64,000 nt of DNA from Fragilaria crotonensis (lineage: Eukaryota > Bacillariophyta > Fragilariophyceae > Fragilariales > Fragilariaceae). The stretch lies in the NCBI GenBank assembly GCA_022925895.1, contig JAKSYS010000100.1:1-64000 (forward strand), given 5' to 3'. A program made the translations under genes and the position numbers. Shown piece by piece: positions 53,703 to 64,000 of the stretch (its first letter is position 1; every line of letters starts with the position of its first letter). Under the pieces are notes generated by a model that searched no databases, was not told the origin of the DNA, and was given only the letters and a program-made list of their open reading frames with translations.

Positions 53703-54369
53703 CCAGGCCACTTTAATAGTGGCATTTTCTGGGAAAAACCACTATTAGCCACTATTAACCTTTCTGGTGGCGCCACTATTAACGAGTTTTTTTACGTAGA
53801 ATCCATACTACGGCGCATTTGCACGCCTTAACTTTACTAGTACAGTACTAGTACATAGTACACACTTCATTGATCATGACTCCGAACAAGAGCAGAATAC
53901 ACTGTTCAATGAAGGCCATGCCATTGCATATGGCCTCACAGTATGTGAGCAAGTGGATGCACAGACAGCACAGTCAGTAGTTTCAGTTTCACATAAATTC
54001 TGTTTACATTTCAGTCATGATGTGAAGACTTTGAGTGGAGGCTTTGTAGCCACTGCATTGTTTCCAGGGACATCAATTGTTGAGAGTGACTTCTCTGAAG
54101 TAAAGTGAAGAATGATTGCTGAACTGGTCTTAAGGACTTTCTTTTGGTGGATGGCATTCTGCATTCTACTACATTCCAAGCAGTTTACAATGCTTCAATC
54201 AAGAGCGTATTCCTACGGAGACTACTACTTGTACCTGTGGCTCCTACTGTAGTAGTGTTTCTTGCGTACACTGGCACGTGACCACTATTAGCCACTATTA
54301 ACTTTCTGACGGCGCCACTATTAGCTTAATAGTGGTAATAGTGGCGTCCGCCACTATTAAAGTGGCCTG
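53703..54369. mobile_element. hAT-like non-autonomous DNA transposon (667 bp)
   Basis: 20-bp perfect terminal inverted repeat CAGGCCACTTTAATAGTGGC at 53704-53723 and its complement at 54350-54369. CCCCATAC lies on both sides (53695-53702, 54370-54377), an 8-bp target duplication as in hAT, with one extra base at the left junction. A subterminal direct repeat (ACCACTATTAGCCACTATTAAC...) occurs at about 53738 and 54280. The centre (about 54030-54200) reads FPGTSIVESDFSEVK and later HSKQF, a remnant of the hAT C-terminal dimerisation region. So it is an internally deleted derivative. Confidence 0.85.
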
Positions 54370-54377
54370 CCCCATAC

Positions 54378-55220
54378 CCCATAGCATGCAGCAGGACAGA
54401 ATCGAGACCACGACCTGCTACCCGACGCATACATGACCCGACCAGGTGGGGTCCTCCTCATCGCTTTTTGGGGTTCGTGAAGTCGACGATGATGACTTTT
54501 GGGGGGGTCCATGAGATTCAAGATTGGTTGTTCACCTGGTAGTAAAATCTTGTAGAATCTACTGCCAGAAAACCCCCAAGGAGGTCCGGTAAAATGACGT
54601 TTCTTCTCGTAGCTTCTAGATGCAATTAATACCAAGCAGAGGTGCGTGGCCGGACCTTCCAGGCGTTGTCGCTGGCAAACTTTCATGGGATTCGTGCAAC
54701 TCAGTGGACATTTGCACTGACTTGAATACAGTCGTATTCCGTCAATGTGCAAGCTCTGGCTTTCGCCTATGGTACAAGTATGGCATACAAGGATAGTCCG
54801 ACTTTTCTAACGAAACAGGATTCGTCATGTTGTCATCATCCGAAAACGCGAGGTATCGATCGAATTTTACTACCAGTACCAGGTACTGCCCACACCTGAG
54901 AATTTCGGAAAACGTTCAACAAATCGCCACGTACTGTGAAGAACGGATTGCGTACTTTCCAAGAACATCTAAAGAAGCTCGTAACATAGGTAATCTGTAT
55001 GCCTGGACATCACATTCATTACTGAAGAAGACACGACAAGGAGCGGGCGAAGACTTTTCCGTAACCAGTATTGTTGCACAGCAGCAGTAAAATACTTAAA
55101 GTACTGAGTACTTGTTTCCAGTAGGAATGTCTTCTAGAGAGTACAGGTAGGATTGACAAAGGAGGCATGGACCGTTTTATCTATTATAGATCCCATGTAT
55201 CCTTCAAAGTATGAACAATC
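54378..55220. other. Intergenic
   Basis: About 840 bp with no recognised gene; an 87-codon ORF at 54827-55090 has no motif and is left uncalled. Confidence 0.4.
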
Positions 55221-55224
55221 ATCC

Positions 55225-56190
55225 GTCACTCTGTAGGAAGTATACGTCCTTTCGGTTGGTCTTCCAGGTACGAAGTGTACTTGGTACTACACAAACCCAT
55301 CGACCACGATCCGCTGCATTCGGCTTGATATGAGTCAACAGTTGCTCCTCTCGATGGACCATTACCAGTGGCGATTCGCTCTCCCGAGACTAACAACCCA
55401 ACCGAAGGCACCTTGTGTTTGGAACTTTGAGGATCCATCGCTGCCCGCCAAAAAATTGTTTTGAAGTTCCAATACAGCGAGACGGGGATCAACATTCATA
55501 CGGGTATTCCGAAGTAAATCATTCTCCCAAGGATCCAAGGAATCGATAAAAGATGAAAAGGTCGACCAATCCATCGCCCTCCAATGCAGGTTCTCTTCGT
55601 ACTCTACCGTGGCTGGGACCGCATCGTTCGGAATTTCTTGATAGCGGATAACTTTCTCCGTTTCACAATACACACAATCCGTCTGATCTTTTCCGACAAA
55701 CGACGTAACCATCCATCACCCTCACTGCCACTCGGTTTCGATAATGATAAGCAAAGAGTTCTACGCGGCGTGTTCGATGTGGTTGAAGCCATTTTCCCAG
55801 GGGAACGTCCAGATTTCCGGAAGGCGTAGACCACAAGAATCGATTGGCTTCTTTCCACAATCTCCATTCTGCTTTAGAAGGATTCTCTTGGTGAATCGAC
55901 AACCATCTTAATCGGCTGCTTTGAAGTGTCGGCGCACCTGCCAATTTCGACTTATCAAGGGTGGAACCAGCTGTGTCTGTCAAGTCCGAAAGTGTCGCTG
56001 CATTTAAGAATAATCGGCAGTAATTAATCTTCCTGATTTCCGACGCAGCGAATTGTCCTGATCTAATCACGTCCTCCATAATATAGCGATAGTGTTCCCG
56101 GTCGAGCGGTGGAATACCACCATTGTCCACTTGGATGGATGCTCCTATGTGTCTTAGATACTCTCGTAGCGACGCCACCCACTTCATCTA
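55225..56190 (-). mobile_element. Truncated LINE fragment (RT C-terminus to start of RNase H)
   Basis: Two minus-strand frames (56187-55663 and 55712-55362) match, in order, the middle of the intact LINE: EIRKINYCRLFLNAATLSDLT against EICKLNYCRLYLNVVTLSDLT, then WRLWKEANRFLWSTPSGNL, and GSDGSSKFQTQGAFGWV at the RNase H start. The two sequences differ at many residues, so this is a second, related LINE lineage. It is missing both ends and is broken by at least one frame change. Confidence 0.85.
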
Positions 56191-56667
56191 AGGGCACAGG
56201 GATGAGGTTCAACCTTATTAACTTAAGATTTTATTCATTTAAATGAATTATTTTTCATAGATACGTATTCTGTTCATTATTCCGTACTTTGATGAAGTAA
56301 AACTGAGCCAATTAAAAAAAACTTTTATTTGTGTTTTTCTTACGTACGCAGTACAATTACATAGTATGAATTTGACTTATGTCATAAGTACGTTATAATA
56401 CCAAGTTTTACCGGAATAATTCATTTTCTGTGAGCATTTCATTATTACGTAATTTTTGTTGCTTTAATCTGCTTTTTTATTTCCAGTTACTACAAGTCTG
56501 ATTTCAGGAATATGAATGTGTTTTCAGGTTTTGAATGGCACCCTATTACACTGGTTGCCTTCTCCCGATAGAATAGAGCACCGCAACCAGTATTTTGCCT
56601 TGTTACCAATTGCCTTTTTTTGCAGCAGTTTCTGAATGCTGCTGCAATATTGTTTGCTCCTTATGCC
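56190..56667. other. AT-rich flank left of the CACTA/Plavaka-like genes
   Basis: About 480 bp, clearly more AT-rich than its surroundings, probably the 5' end and promoter region of the transposase gene's element. A terminal inverted repeat could not be identified. Confidence 0.45.
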
Positions 56668-59481
56668 ATGTCATCTTTCCTCTGTCTCAATCCGCACTGC
56701 AACGGACGCCGTCGGCGGTTTGTAAGCGAGAAATCGTTTGGAATGCATTTACAAAAATCCACTTCGTGTTGGCATTTCTTTCGTGCCCGAATGTCTGCAG
56801 GTTCAGGTTCCGCGTTGGATACTAGTTGCCGTATCACACCTTGCCTGAAAAGCAGTGTGTCAGCAGACACAAATGCCGTCTACTACGAAAGCTCTCAACG
56901 CCCTGTGCCACTACGTTGCGATTTTGTAAATGACAATTTCTCTTTATCAGGATCAACTTCTTATCCAATTGATGACGGAGGCGTCCCTCATGTCCCGGGT
57001 CCACCAAACATGCCGCACGAGGCTTGTTCAGTGCCGTCGCCGCCTGTCTATTTTCCATTCTCTAAAAACCAAAAGTGGACTGTGGCACTATTGAAACTGC
57101 TTAATGATATGAATGCACCGGACTATGCTTTTAAAGCAATTCTCACATGGGCGCGTGCTGCCATCGCTGACGGCTTTTCTTTTGAACCAGAGGGAGGCCA
57201 AACACATCGCCGAAATGTCGATCGTCTTTATGCTATGATGAATAACGCCACGCAACTGTTGCCGTCAGTACGCACGGTTGCCGTGCCACACGGGCCTCCA
57301 TGTGATGTCATAACATATGATTTTGTTCCTCAACTGTTACAATTGTTACAAAATCGAACAATTATGATTCAGGAAAATCTCCTTATTGACGTGCAGGACC
57401 CATTGCGACCGTACACCAGTCCAGATGGTGTTCGAGGCGAAGCTTTGTCCGGTCAGGTGTATCAAGATGCTTATCGGCGCCTTGTTACGAATCCTCAACG
57501 TCAACTTTTTGTCCCAATCATTCAATGGATTGATCGAACGTCTGTCACTGGCAACGATCGATTTTCACTCAAACCTTACATGTTTACTCCTGCCATATTT
57601 GCTGAGCCATTTCGACGCACTATCCACGCATGGGCATACCATGGGTTTCTGCCAAAACCTAAAACTTCATCGGCGCAAAATCAAACATTCAAACTCGGTG
57701 ATAACATTCGCAACTATCACGCGCAGTTGCAAGTTGTGCTGTCCTCATTTCGGACCTCCGCTTCACGCCTTCGCAACGTACGATTACCTTTGGGACCGAC
57801 CGGCTCTATACATGTTGATATTGTTACCTGTATTCTATTTGTTATACAGGACATGCAAGAAGGTGATGCTCTTTGCGGTCGTTATGGCCCCCACACGCCG
57901 CAGGTGCAACGCCATTGTCGATCATGCAATGTCAGTTATGAAGATTTAGATTCTCCCTATTTCACATGTCGTTACTTGCTTGCCGAACCAATGGCAATGA
58001 TTGCTGCCAGTGACAACAAGGCAATTCGCGCCAGGTGGTCACAACATGCAGTGCACAATGCCTTTCAAGATGTAGTGCTTGCTGATCATGTACGCGGTAT
58101 CTTTGGTGCAACTCCTGTGGAAACCATGCATGCCTTTCGCAAAGGTTTAATTGAGCACGTTACCTTTTTGGTGTTAGAAAATGTTCCTGCTTCTCGCAAA
58201 GCCGCTCTGGACAATCTTGCAATTCAATTTCATCAGCGACACCGTCAAACGTACCGCTCACGATATCCGGCTACCGACTTTAGTCGTGGTGTGACCAATC
58301 TAACAAAGGTAACTGCGCGCGAACGCCTCGGTTTGGTTTTCCTGTTTGTCATATTGTCCCAATATGATGAAGGCTGGGATATATTGGACGAAACGTTTGA
58401 GCGCCGAAGCATTGCTACTGTGAAAAACATTGTTGAAGTGTTTGAAGCACTTCTCTGTTTTGATGCCTGGCTTATGCAAGACAGATTTTGGGATACTTCA
58501 AACAGCACAAACGCAATTCAATCTGCACGTTCGTCAATAGAAGCGTTATTACGGTTGTGTAAAACCAATATCCCTGCATTGAAGGAAAATTGTTGGAAAT
58601 TTCCAAAGTTTCATGAATTGTTGCACATTGTTGATGACATTGAACGATTTGGGGCACCACGAAACTTTAATGCCGAACGACCAGAATCGCTATTGATTTA
58701 TGCTGCCAAACGTCCTGGACGTCGGGCTCAAAAAAGACATGCAGGAATTTTGTATGAACTGCAATCTGCACAACGCCTTGCGGACTCCCATATCATAAAT
58801 CTGGTTCACACACGTATCTGGGGGGACAACCAAAATATCGATGAATCAAGCGACTCCAACGAAAACAGCGATGATGATGACGACACAACCGAATCTGCCA
58901 TTCTGCAAACGTCCGGCCACGCCACTTTTGCGACCGTGACATGCGTTGTTGAAGGGTCTCGCGGCATTGCTCCGCAATGCAAAGTGGTATGGCATAGCTG
59001 TACTGACCTTCAACGGATGCGATTGCCAACAGCATTGCTCGAGTTTCTGACTGAACATTTTGGTCTTCATGTCCGCATTGCAACTGAATATGTGCGGCAC
59101 ATTTATACTTTTCGATGTCATCCTGCCTACCAATCTGGCGGAGCTGTCTACGATTGGATGAATGTCCAGTTCAATGATGATAGTATTTGTCCTTGTCGAT
59201 TAGCTGCCGTTGTTGTATTGGATGACGATCCAAACAACCCGGAGCGATTTGCTTTGGTTGTTCAGGCAGCTATGAAACGGTCCCACATTGATTCCGTTTT
59301 ATTTACAGAATGGAGTTGGTCAAGCACCTACCTGACCATATCACCCAACGCAATTGATTCCCCTTGTTTTGTGGTTTCCATTAAGGATGATGATTCAAAA
59401 GTTTTGGTAACAAAACCGTATGACGAGTGGCCCGCCCAGTTTACCACTCTCTATCACTATCCATCACAGAATTCAACTTAA
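56668..59481 (+). CDS. CACTA/Plavaka-like transposase
   Basis: 937 aa from the first ATG at 56668, uninterrupted. The N-terminus carries a C2H2-like finger (CLNPHCNG ... FGMHLQKSTSCWHF). The central region has PIIQWIDRTSVTGNDRFSLKP (likely first catalytic Asp near residue 286), MFTPAIF, CGRYGPH ... CRSCN (near 404), FGATPVETMHAFRKG (near 481) and KFPKFHELLHIVDDIERFGAPRNFN (near 645), the order expected of Plavaka/CACTA-type DDE transposases. A Ser/Asp-rich acidic patch precedes the C-terminal domain. It is convergent with the GNAT-Ulp1 gene, stops 111 bp apart. Confidence 0.8.
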   Translation: MSSFLCLNPHCNGRRRRFVSEKSFGMHLQKSTSCWHFFRARMSAGSGSALDTSCRITPCLKSSVSADTNAVYYESSQRPVPLRCDFVNDNFSLSGSTSYPIDDGGVPHVPGPPNMPHEACSVPSPPVYFPFSKNQKWTVALLKLLNDMNAPDYAFKAILTWARAAIADGFSFEPEGGQTHRRNVDRLYAMMNNATQLLPSVRTVAVPHGPPCDVITYDFVPQLLQLLQNRTIMIQENLLIDVQDPLRPYTSPDGVRGEALSGQVYQDAYRRLVTNPQRQLFVPIIQWIDRTSVTGNDRFSLKPYMFTPAIFAEPFRRTIHAWAYHGFLPKPKTSSAQNQTFKLGDNIRNYHAQLQVVLSSFRTSASRLRNVRLPLGPTGSIHVDIVTCILFVIQDMQEGDALCGRYGPHTPQVQRHCRSCNVSYEDLDSPYFTCRYLLAEPMAMIAASDNKAIRARWSQHAVHNAFQDVVLADHVRGIFGATPVETMHAFRKGLIEHVTFLVLENVPASRKAALDNLAIQFHQRHRQTYRSRYPATDFSRGVTNLTKVTARERLGLVFLFVILSQYDEGWDILDETFERRSIATVKNIVEVFEALLCFDAWLMQDRFWDTSNSTNAIQSARSSIEALLRLCKTNIPALKENCWKFPKFHELLHIVDDIERFGAPRNFNAERPESLLIYAAKRPGRRAQKRHAGILYELQSAQRLADSHIINLVHTRIWGDNQNIDESSDSNENSDDDDDTTESAILQTSGHATFATVTCVVEGSRGIAPQCKVVWHSCTDLQRMRLPTALLEFLTEHFGLHVRIATEYVRHIYTFRCHPAYQSGGAVYDWMNVQFNDDSICPCRLAAVVVLDDDPNNPERFALVVQAAMKRSHIDSVLFTEWSWSSTYLTISPNAIDSPCFVVSIKDDDSKVLVTKPYDEWPAQFTTLYHYPSQNST

Positions 59482-59592
59482 ATTAATAAGATCAGAAATT
59501 AAATGTCAAACTTAATGTAAAGCAATCAACAATGTAAAGCAATCAAATGAATGTCATACGTAATGTAAATCATTCACATAGATTGTAGTTCC

Positions 59593-62500
59593 TTATGCAA
59601 GCGTCATCAGATCAAGTTTGTGCTTTTTGTCCCTTTGTACCTTAGGAAATACCCGACGAAAGCGAACAAATGAACTCTTCACATCTGCTGTTGAAGTGCA
59701 ATAATCAAGTGCCTCTTGGCACAACGGGAGTGCAACGACTTCATTTGCGTCATACACAAATCCTCCATGAATTGTTACCGCATGAGAACAATTGCCGTCA
59801 GACGCGTACAAGACACCAACCAAAATATGGCGCTCATCAATAGATCTTTCTGCCAATCAAAACTTTTAGGGATCCTTTCAATAACAATCCACTTAGGTAG
59901 AATTTTCCTTGCACGCAGCATCACGCAATCAAGAGCATCAACGACAGCACCTTTCAAGATTTCCTCACCATAGAAATCTATTTCTGCGGCTTCTTTCTCA
60001 AATCCAAGTGAGTGAAGAGCTGAAGCTAACGATTTCGACACGCACAAATCCTTGCCATCCTTCTGTGTGAAGCGTACGGTCAGGGCACCAGGAACCTCAA
60101 ATGAGGATGCAGATGCAGATGAGAATGTTTAAAATCTCCAACTGGAACATCCACGAAACCTCTCTTTGAACTCTTAAGTTCATTAGCAAAGCGTCACCGA
60201 AATTTTCCTGACAAAAGTCTCGTCAAGGTCTGTTTCTTTCCCATTGTTCATTCTGCCGACCCACTTTTCTTTTATATTGATCGTTTTGCGAGGCTCTGGT
60301 TCGTCATCTTCTTCTTCGTCAAAGATTGTTCCTTAAAGGTTTTGCCCGTCTTTTTCTTAAATGCCAGACGAATCGCTCTAGCTCTACTTGAACGTCTATT
60401 CTGCTTCTCTCTCAAATACTTTGTCATTGCCTCACTGTCAATGACGCGCATCTGTCGAGGTCCAGTGTAACGCACACGAACAATTTTTTGTTTTCCGATC
60501 CACACCTCGATGTCCCGCGGAGCTTGTATCCAAGTATTGTCAAGGCGCATGTGACAAAAAATCTCGCCACTGTTTTCACAACAAAAAGTAGGCATGTTTG
60601 CTCTGGAAAAAAGATCATCAAACAAGAAGTCGTCGTTTCGAGGGAGAAATTCACGGAACAATATTCCAATTGTTGCACAGACACCAACACCACAATTGTA
60701 GCCATCGCTCTGCAATGGGAAGTATCCATCTTCGTTGACGCGCAGTGCGGGGAAAAGATCGGTCCCTAACATGTCTCCTTCAGTATTTGATCCAAAAGGT
60801 TCCATAAATGTAATTCGTTGACTTCCCAGGTTCGACTTCATGTGCATTTCGTAGGAAGCACACAAGTTCAAAAACCAAATGACACCTTGATTTAATGCAA
60901 CCTTGCGTGTACCATCATTGCGCAATGAGCAATACCGAAGAAGCAAGGTCGCAGGACTGTCCCTGTGTTCGACGAAGAGTCGCTTTGTTCTTTGCTTTCA
61001 AAAATGGAATCGGCATTGAACACAAACGTGGCAGACCAATGGTCGCGACCTTCACGAAATGGAAACACAATTATTCTTCGTTGAAGCAAACCAGGATTCC
61101 GACTGACAACTTTGACAAGAAGGTTGCTCATGTGATTATTGTATTCGGACAATGCATCTGCAACCTCACGTCCGAGATTATCTCTAACGACCACGTCCAC
61201 GTCTTCTAAGGAACGAGTTCCGTCATCAAGCATTGCCTGAAGCGTTGCGGCTTGCGTCAACAACTTCTTATACCTAACGTATGAACCAAAGGCAATCGAT
61301 ATGCCTTCGCAAATACTAAACGGCACTACAAAAGCGGAATCTTCGTAACGTCCGTCGAGCATCAAAGTTGCAACCATCAAGTCCATTTCACTAGATGACA
61401 TCAAGTTGTGCCTTCAGAGTGGCTATGTATGATCCTTCGCAATATCGATATGTGACCTTTGACTGGAAGAGATGTCGCAGGCACAGGGTTTGCATAGGTT
61501 GGAGGTAATAGTTCTTGAATGCGTGGAAGTCCTTTGAAGCTTTTCAATCAAAGAAATTGAATACGACAGTCGAATCCCATTCGGTCCAAAACGTGGTGGT
61601 GGATACTCACACCACGTAGCTTTCAAGGTATGTGAACATTTTCGTCCAGTTGCAGGCCTTCCTTCGTTGCTTCTAACACCACCACAGATCCATCGTCGTC
61701 AATTTCAATCACGGTTCGTAATTGTTGGTGGCCCAGGTGCATCAACTTAGTGGCGGATTGCCCAACTTGTTCGGGATCATCACCCCAGAATGAAAATGTA
61801 GATTGTCGATGACTTCCCTTTCTCTTATTCGGTGGAACTGCAAATAGGACGTCTTGCAACTTCTGTGGAAGCAATGTGAAACCATCGTCGTGATTAGAAT
61901 TGAGTCGTTGGAAGCCCAGCATACAGTAAAATCTGAATGCGCCCGGCTCATGGCATTGCAAAAAGACTTCAATATTGACTCCATCTTGGAATGCTGCACA
62001 TTGCTTGATAATGAGTATAAACATGAACTGGCCAATCCCTTGTCGACGCCATGATGCAGCAATAGATGGCATCGGATGTGTCCTGTCAGAAACTGCCAAC
62101 CATGTTAGCATGACATTGGTCTCCTTGGTCTCCTTATCAGCGTCGTCCAAAGACGCAGATTTTGGAGCCGTAGACGTAGCCGGAGATATGGATCCAGAGG
62201 GCTTGAGTCATCATCTTTTCATCAGGACATACAGAACGATACGATGCAGCTGATACGACATGAACGTGTTTGCGTAAATAAAATGTTGATTTGGGCAAGT
62301 CCTTGCTTCCAACTTTCGATGCCAATAACATAACTGTCGTATCCCGATTCAGCGACAGATCAATTTTGTAGGTATTCTCCTCATTTGCCTCAAACATGGT
62401 TAAATAAAACTTTCTTGCAAGACCTGTAAAGAATTCAAGCTTTGCCGAGGAAGCTTCCGCATGTTTCATTTTATCAACATGAAAAACTGTTGCCCTGGGA

Positions 62501-63062
62501 TCGACAACAACGATATTGTAGAGCCACTTTGAATTATCGCCTTCGTTCGGTTCAAGAAAGCGCCACATTCGCAAGTCCGTGCCCCATCCTTTAAATCTTT
62601 CTAATTGCGTTTCGAACACACCCACTCGACGTATCGTTTTAAAGCGTTGCACAACACCTCGGAGAATGCTTTCCATCACTTGGCAATTTTGTAGCTCCGA
62701 CAGCCCAGTGAAGCAGTACGCATCGGTGCGATATGTCCAAGAAGAAAGTGGCATGTCGCATGACAAACTTTGGGGGCTTTAGCTCCCAGACTGGATGAAG
62801 CTGTGTCTGTGTATGATTCCATTTTCTCTTCGCCTGTCTCTAATTGTAAAGATCCTTCAAAAGTAGGAGAATTCGTTGTGGTTAGAGCATGCACCGCTCG
62901 ATGTACTTGTGAAGCATTGCTTGCTGCACTATCCCTTGTCTCAACAGCTGCAGCATTGACTGATTGAGAATTTGCCGCAGTTGAAAGAAGACCAACTGCT
63001 GCATCAGCGTGCGATGCAGCAGTTGCCATTATTGTCAATCCATCATCAGTATTAACCGACAT
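59593..63062 (-). pseudogene. GNAT plus Ulp1-type cysteine protease gene of the same element (frame-broken)
   Basis: Six or so consecutive minus-strand frames make one protein-like series. First an Ala/Ser-rich N-terminus (63062), then a region with WGTDLRMWRF. A GNAT acetyltransferase core follows (SWRRQGIGQFMF ... FRFYCMLGFQRLN, about 61910-62075), then WCEYPPPRFGPNGIRLSYS. The Ulp1/C48 protease has His in GRDHWSATF (about 61040) and Gln/Cys in LQSDGYNCGVGVC (about 60700). A C-terminal domain ends with HAVTIHGGFVYDANE (about 59750). Single-base frame changes separate these parts (for example near the G5 run 62772-62776, near 62200 and near 60940), with no introns fitting. Ulp1 genes are known passengers of CACTA and MULE elements; the acetyltransferase is unusual. 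Confidence 0.72.
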
Positions 63063-64000
63063 AATTGAATTGAATGGATCTCATAGCTGATCTTCCTTTC
63101 TTCAAAGAACAAGTATCAAGAATGGGACGGTCACTAGAGAATGACCGGGATTTGTTGAATCAACAACCTCAAGGACGTCCACTAAGTCTCAGGTGCTTTG
63201 CTGGTTAGGCACGACGTGCGGACACACTACTTTAAATGAATAAAGCAAGATTCCCCAGGTGACCAGCGTCCACACAAGAAACAGATGTAACGCCAAGCCC
63301 CCACTCTTGGTACAAGTCTTTCCGAAAGGAATGACCAATGGTATTCGAAAAGGGTTGCTTGCTTTGTTGCTTGTTGAAGCAAAGGACTGTAAAGGTGGTG
63401 AAGTAGGACAAGAGAAGTGAGTGTGAAATGTATACACGGACGGTAAAAGTGGTTGCGCTGATCAAACACTGTGTCCTTGATACAGTAGAACAATACTGCG
63501 TACGGAGTTATGCGGTACTGTGCTACAGTACTGTACTGCTGTAGGTACCTACTGTACCGACATTGAGAAATCACGTGCACTGGGCAGTTTCGTATATCCG
63601 GGTTACAAGACGATTTCACACAACAGCAAAATGATGAAGTCCATTCATAAACGGGGGAAAAAACAACAACACAAACACAGAACTCACACAAATAAGACCA
63701 ATGAGATGGTGGTGATCAAGAGGAGGTGTTCAGAAGAAAAGAGGTGGCAATGGGAAGGTGTGAAGAGAGTGAAGTATGCTGTTGAAGGTGACAGGTTGTG
63801 TGCATTTGCTGTCAAACAACAACAAGATCGCTCGAAATAACGTCTTTTAACGACTATTTAACGAGATTTAAAAATATCTAATGCCGAGTAGTGGAGTACT
63901 ACTCCAGTACTGTAGTACACACCTAAGTGCGACACCACCAGTCAGTAGTCAGTACTACCAATCGAGGAGTCCTCGTACTTCGACATCTTAGTACAGCATC
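63063..64000. other. Right-hand intergenic region
   Basis: About 940 bp to the window end with no recognised gene. ORFs of 82-154 codons on both strands overlap each other and carry no motif. GTAC-rich at 63500-63560 and 63880-64000. Confidence 0.45.

Noticed and set aside
54827-55090. 87-codon plus-strand ORF
   Set aside because: Some protein-like composition but no recognisable domain, and it lies between mobile-element pieces.
56231-63243. 13-bp inverted match TTATTCATTTAAA at 56231-56243 and 63231-63243 as terminal repeats of the CACTA-like element
   Set aside because: AT-rich, not extended on either side and without a target duplication; likely chance.
63227-63840. Overlapping ORFs of 106 and 154 codons on opposite strands
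   Set aside because: They shadow each other, have low-complexity Lys/Gln/Arg or hydrophobic content and no motif.

Overview
The window looks like nuclear DNA of a photosynthetic stramenopile, most likely a pennate diatom. The reasons are diatom-style hybrid sensor kinases, a STAND-type predicted ATPase, secreted or type I membrane proteins with TPSPS linkers, short GT-AG introns (79, 79 and 91 nt), and a mix of PIF/Harbinger, CACTA/Plavaka-like, hAT-like and APE-type LINE elements. I see no bacterial operons, CRISPR arrays, rRNA or convincing tRNA. Species cannot be fixed from the sequence alone.

Layout. 0-15.5 kb: two paralogous membrane hybrid histidine kinases in tail-to-tail inverted orientation (16-2805 plus, 12721-15535 minus). 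Between them lie an SPX-EXS phosphate exporter (minus), a complete 3.66 kb PIF/Harbinger element (6068-9729), an Sm-like protein and an FAD monooxygenase carrying a DnaJ-type cysteine motif. 15.5-22.2 kb: gene-poor, with an old decayed element (about 16.2-18.8 kb) and a small tandem repeat. 22.3-25.6 kb: a STAND-type ATPase/TPR-like protein. 25.58-34.91 kb: a full-length 9.3 kb LINE on the minus strand, bounded by a perfect 14-bp target-site duplication and inserted just after the ATPase stop codon. 35.5-46.1 kb: a family of type I membrane proteins (minus strand) and an Era-like GTPase. One membrane-protein/GTPase block has been duplicated and the second copy has decayed. 46.5-50.7 kb: a PhoD-like phosphatase and a secreted cysteine-rich repeat protein. 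51.8-56.2 kb: LINE fragments and a 667-bp hAT-like non-autonomous element. 56.6-63.1 kb: a CACTA/Plavaka-like transposase convergent with a frame-broken GNAT plus Ulp1-protease gene, probably one element.

Themes. (1) The LINE is the most unusual object. Its upstream ORFs are joined by three successive ATGA stop/start overlaps, and its sense 3' end is a T14 tract. (2) Four host genes (kinase copy 1, ATPase, Era GTPase, PhoD phosphatase) are each interrupted by what looks like a single-base indel. Some of these are probably residual assembly errors, and gene loss should not be inferred from them. (3) Local duplication (kinase inverted pair; membrane-protein/GTPase block) shapes much of the host gene content.
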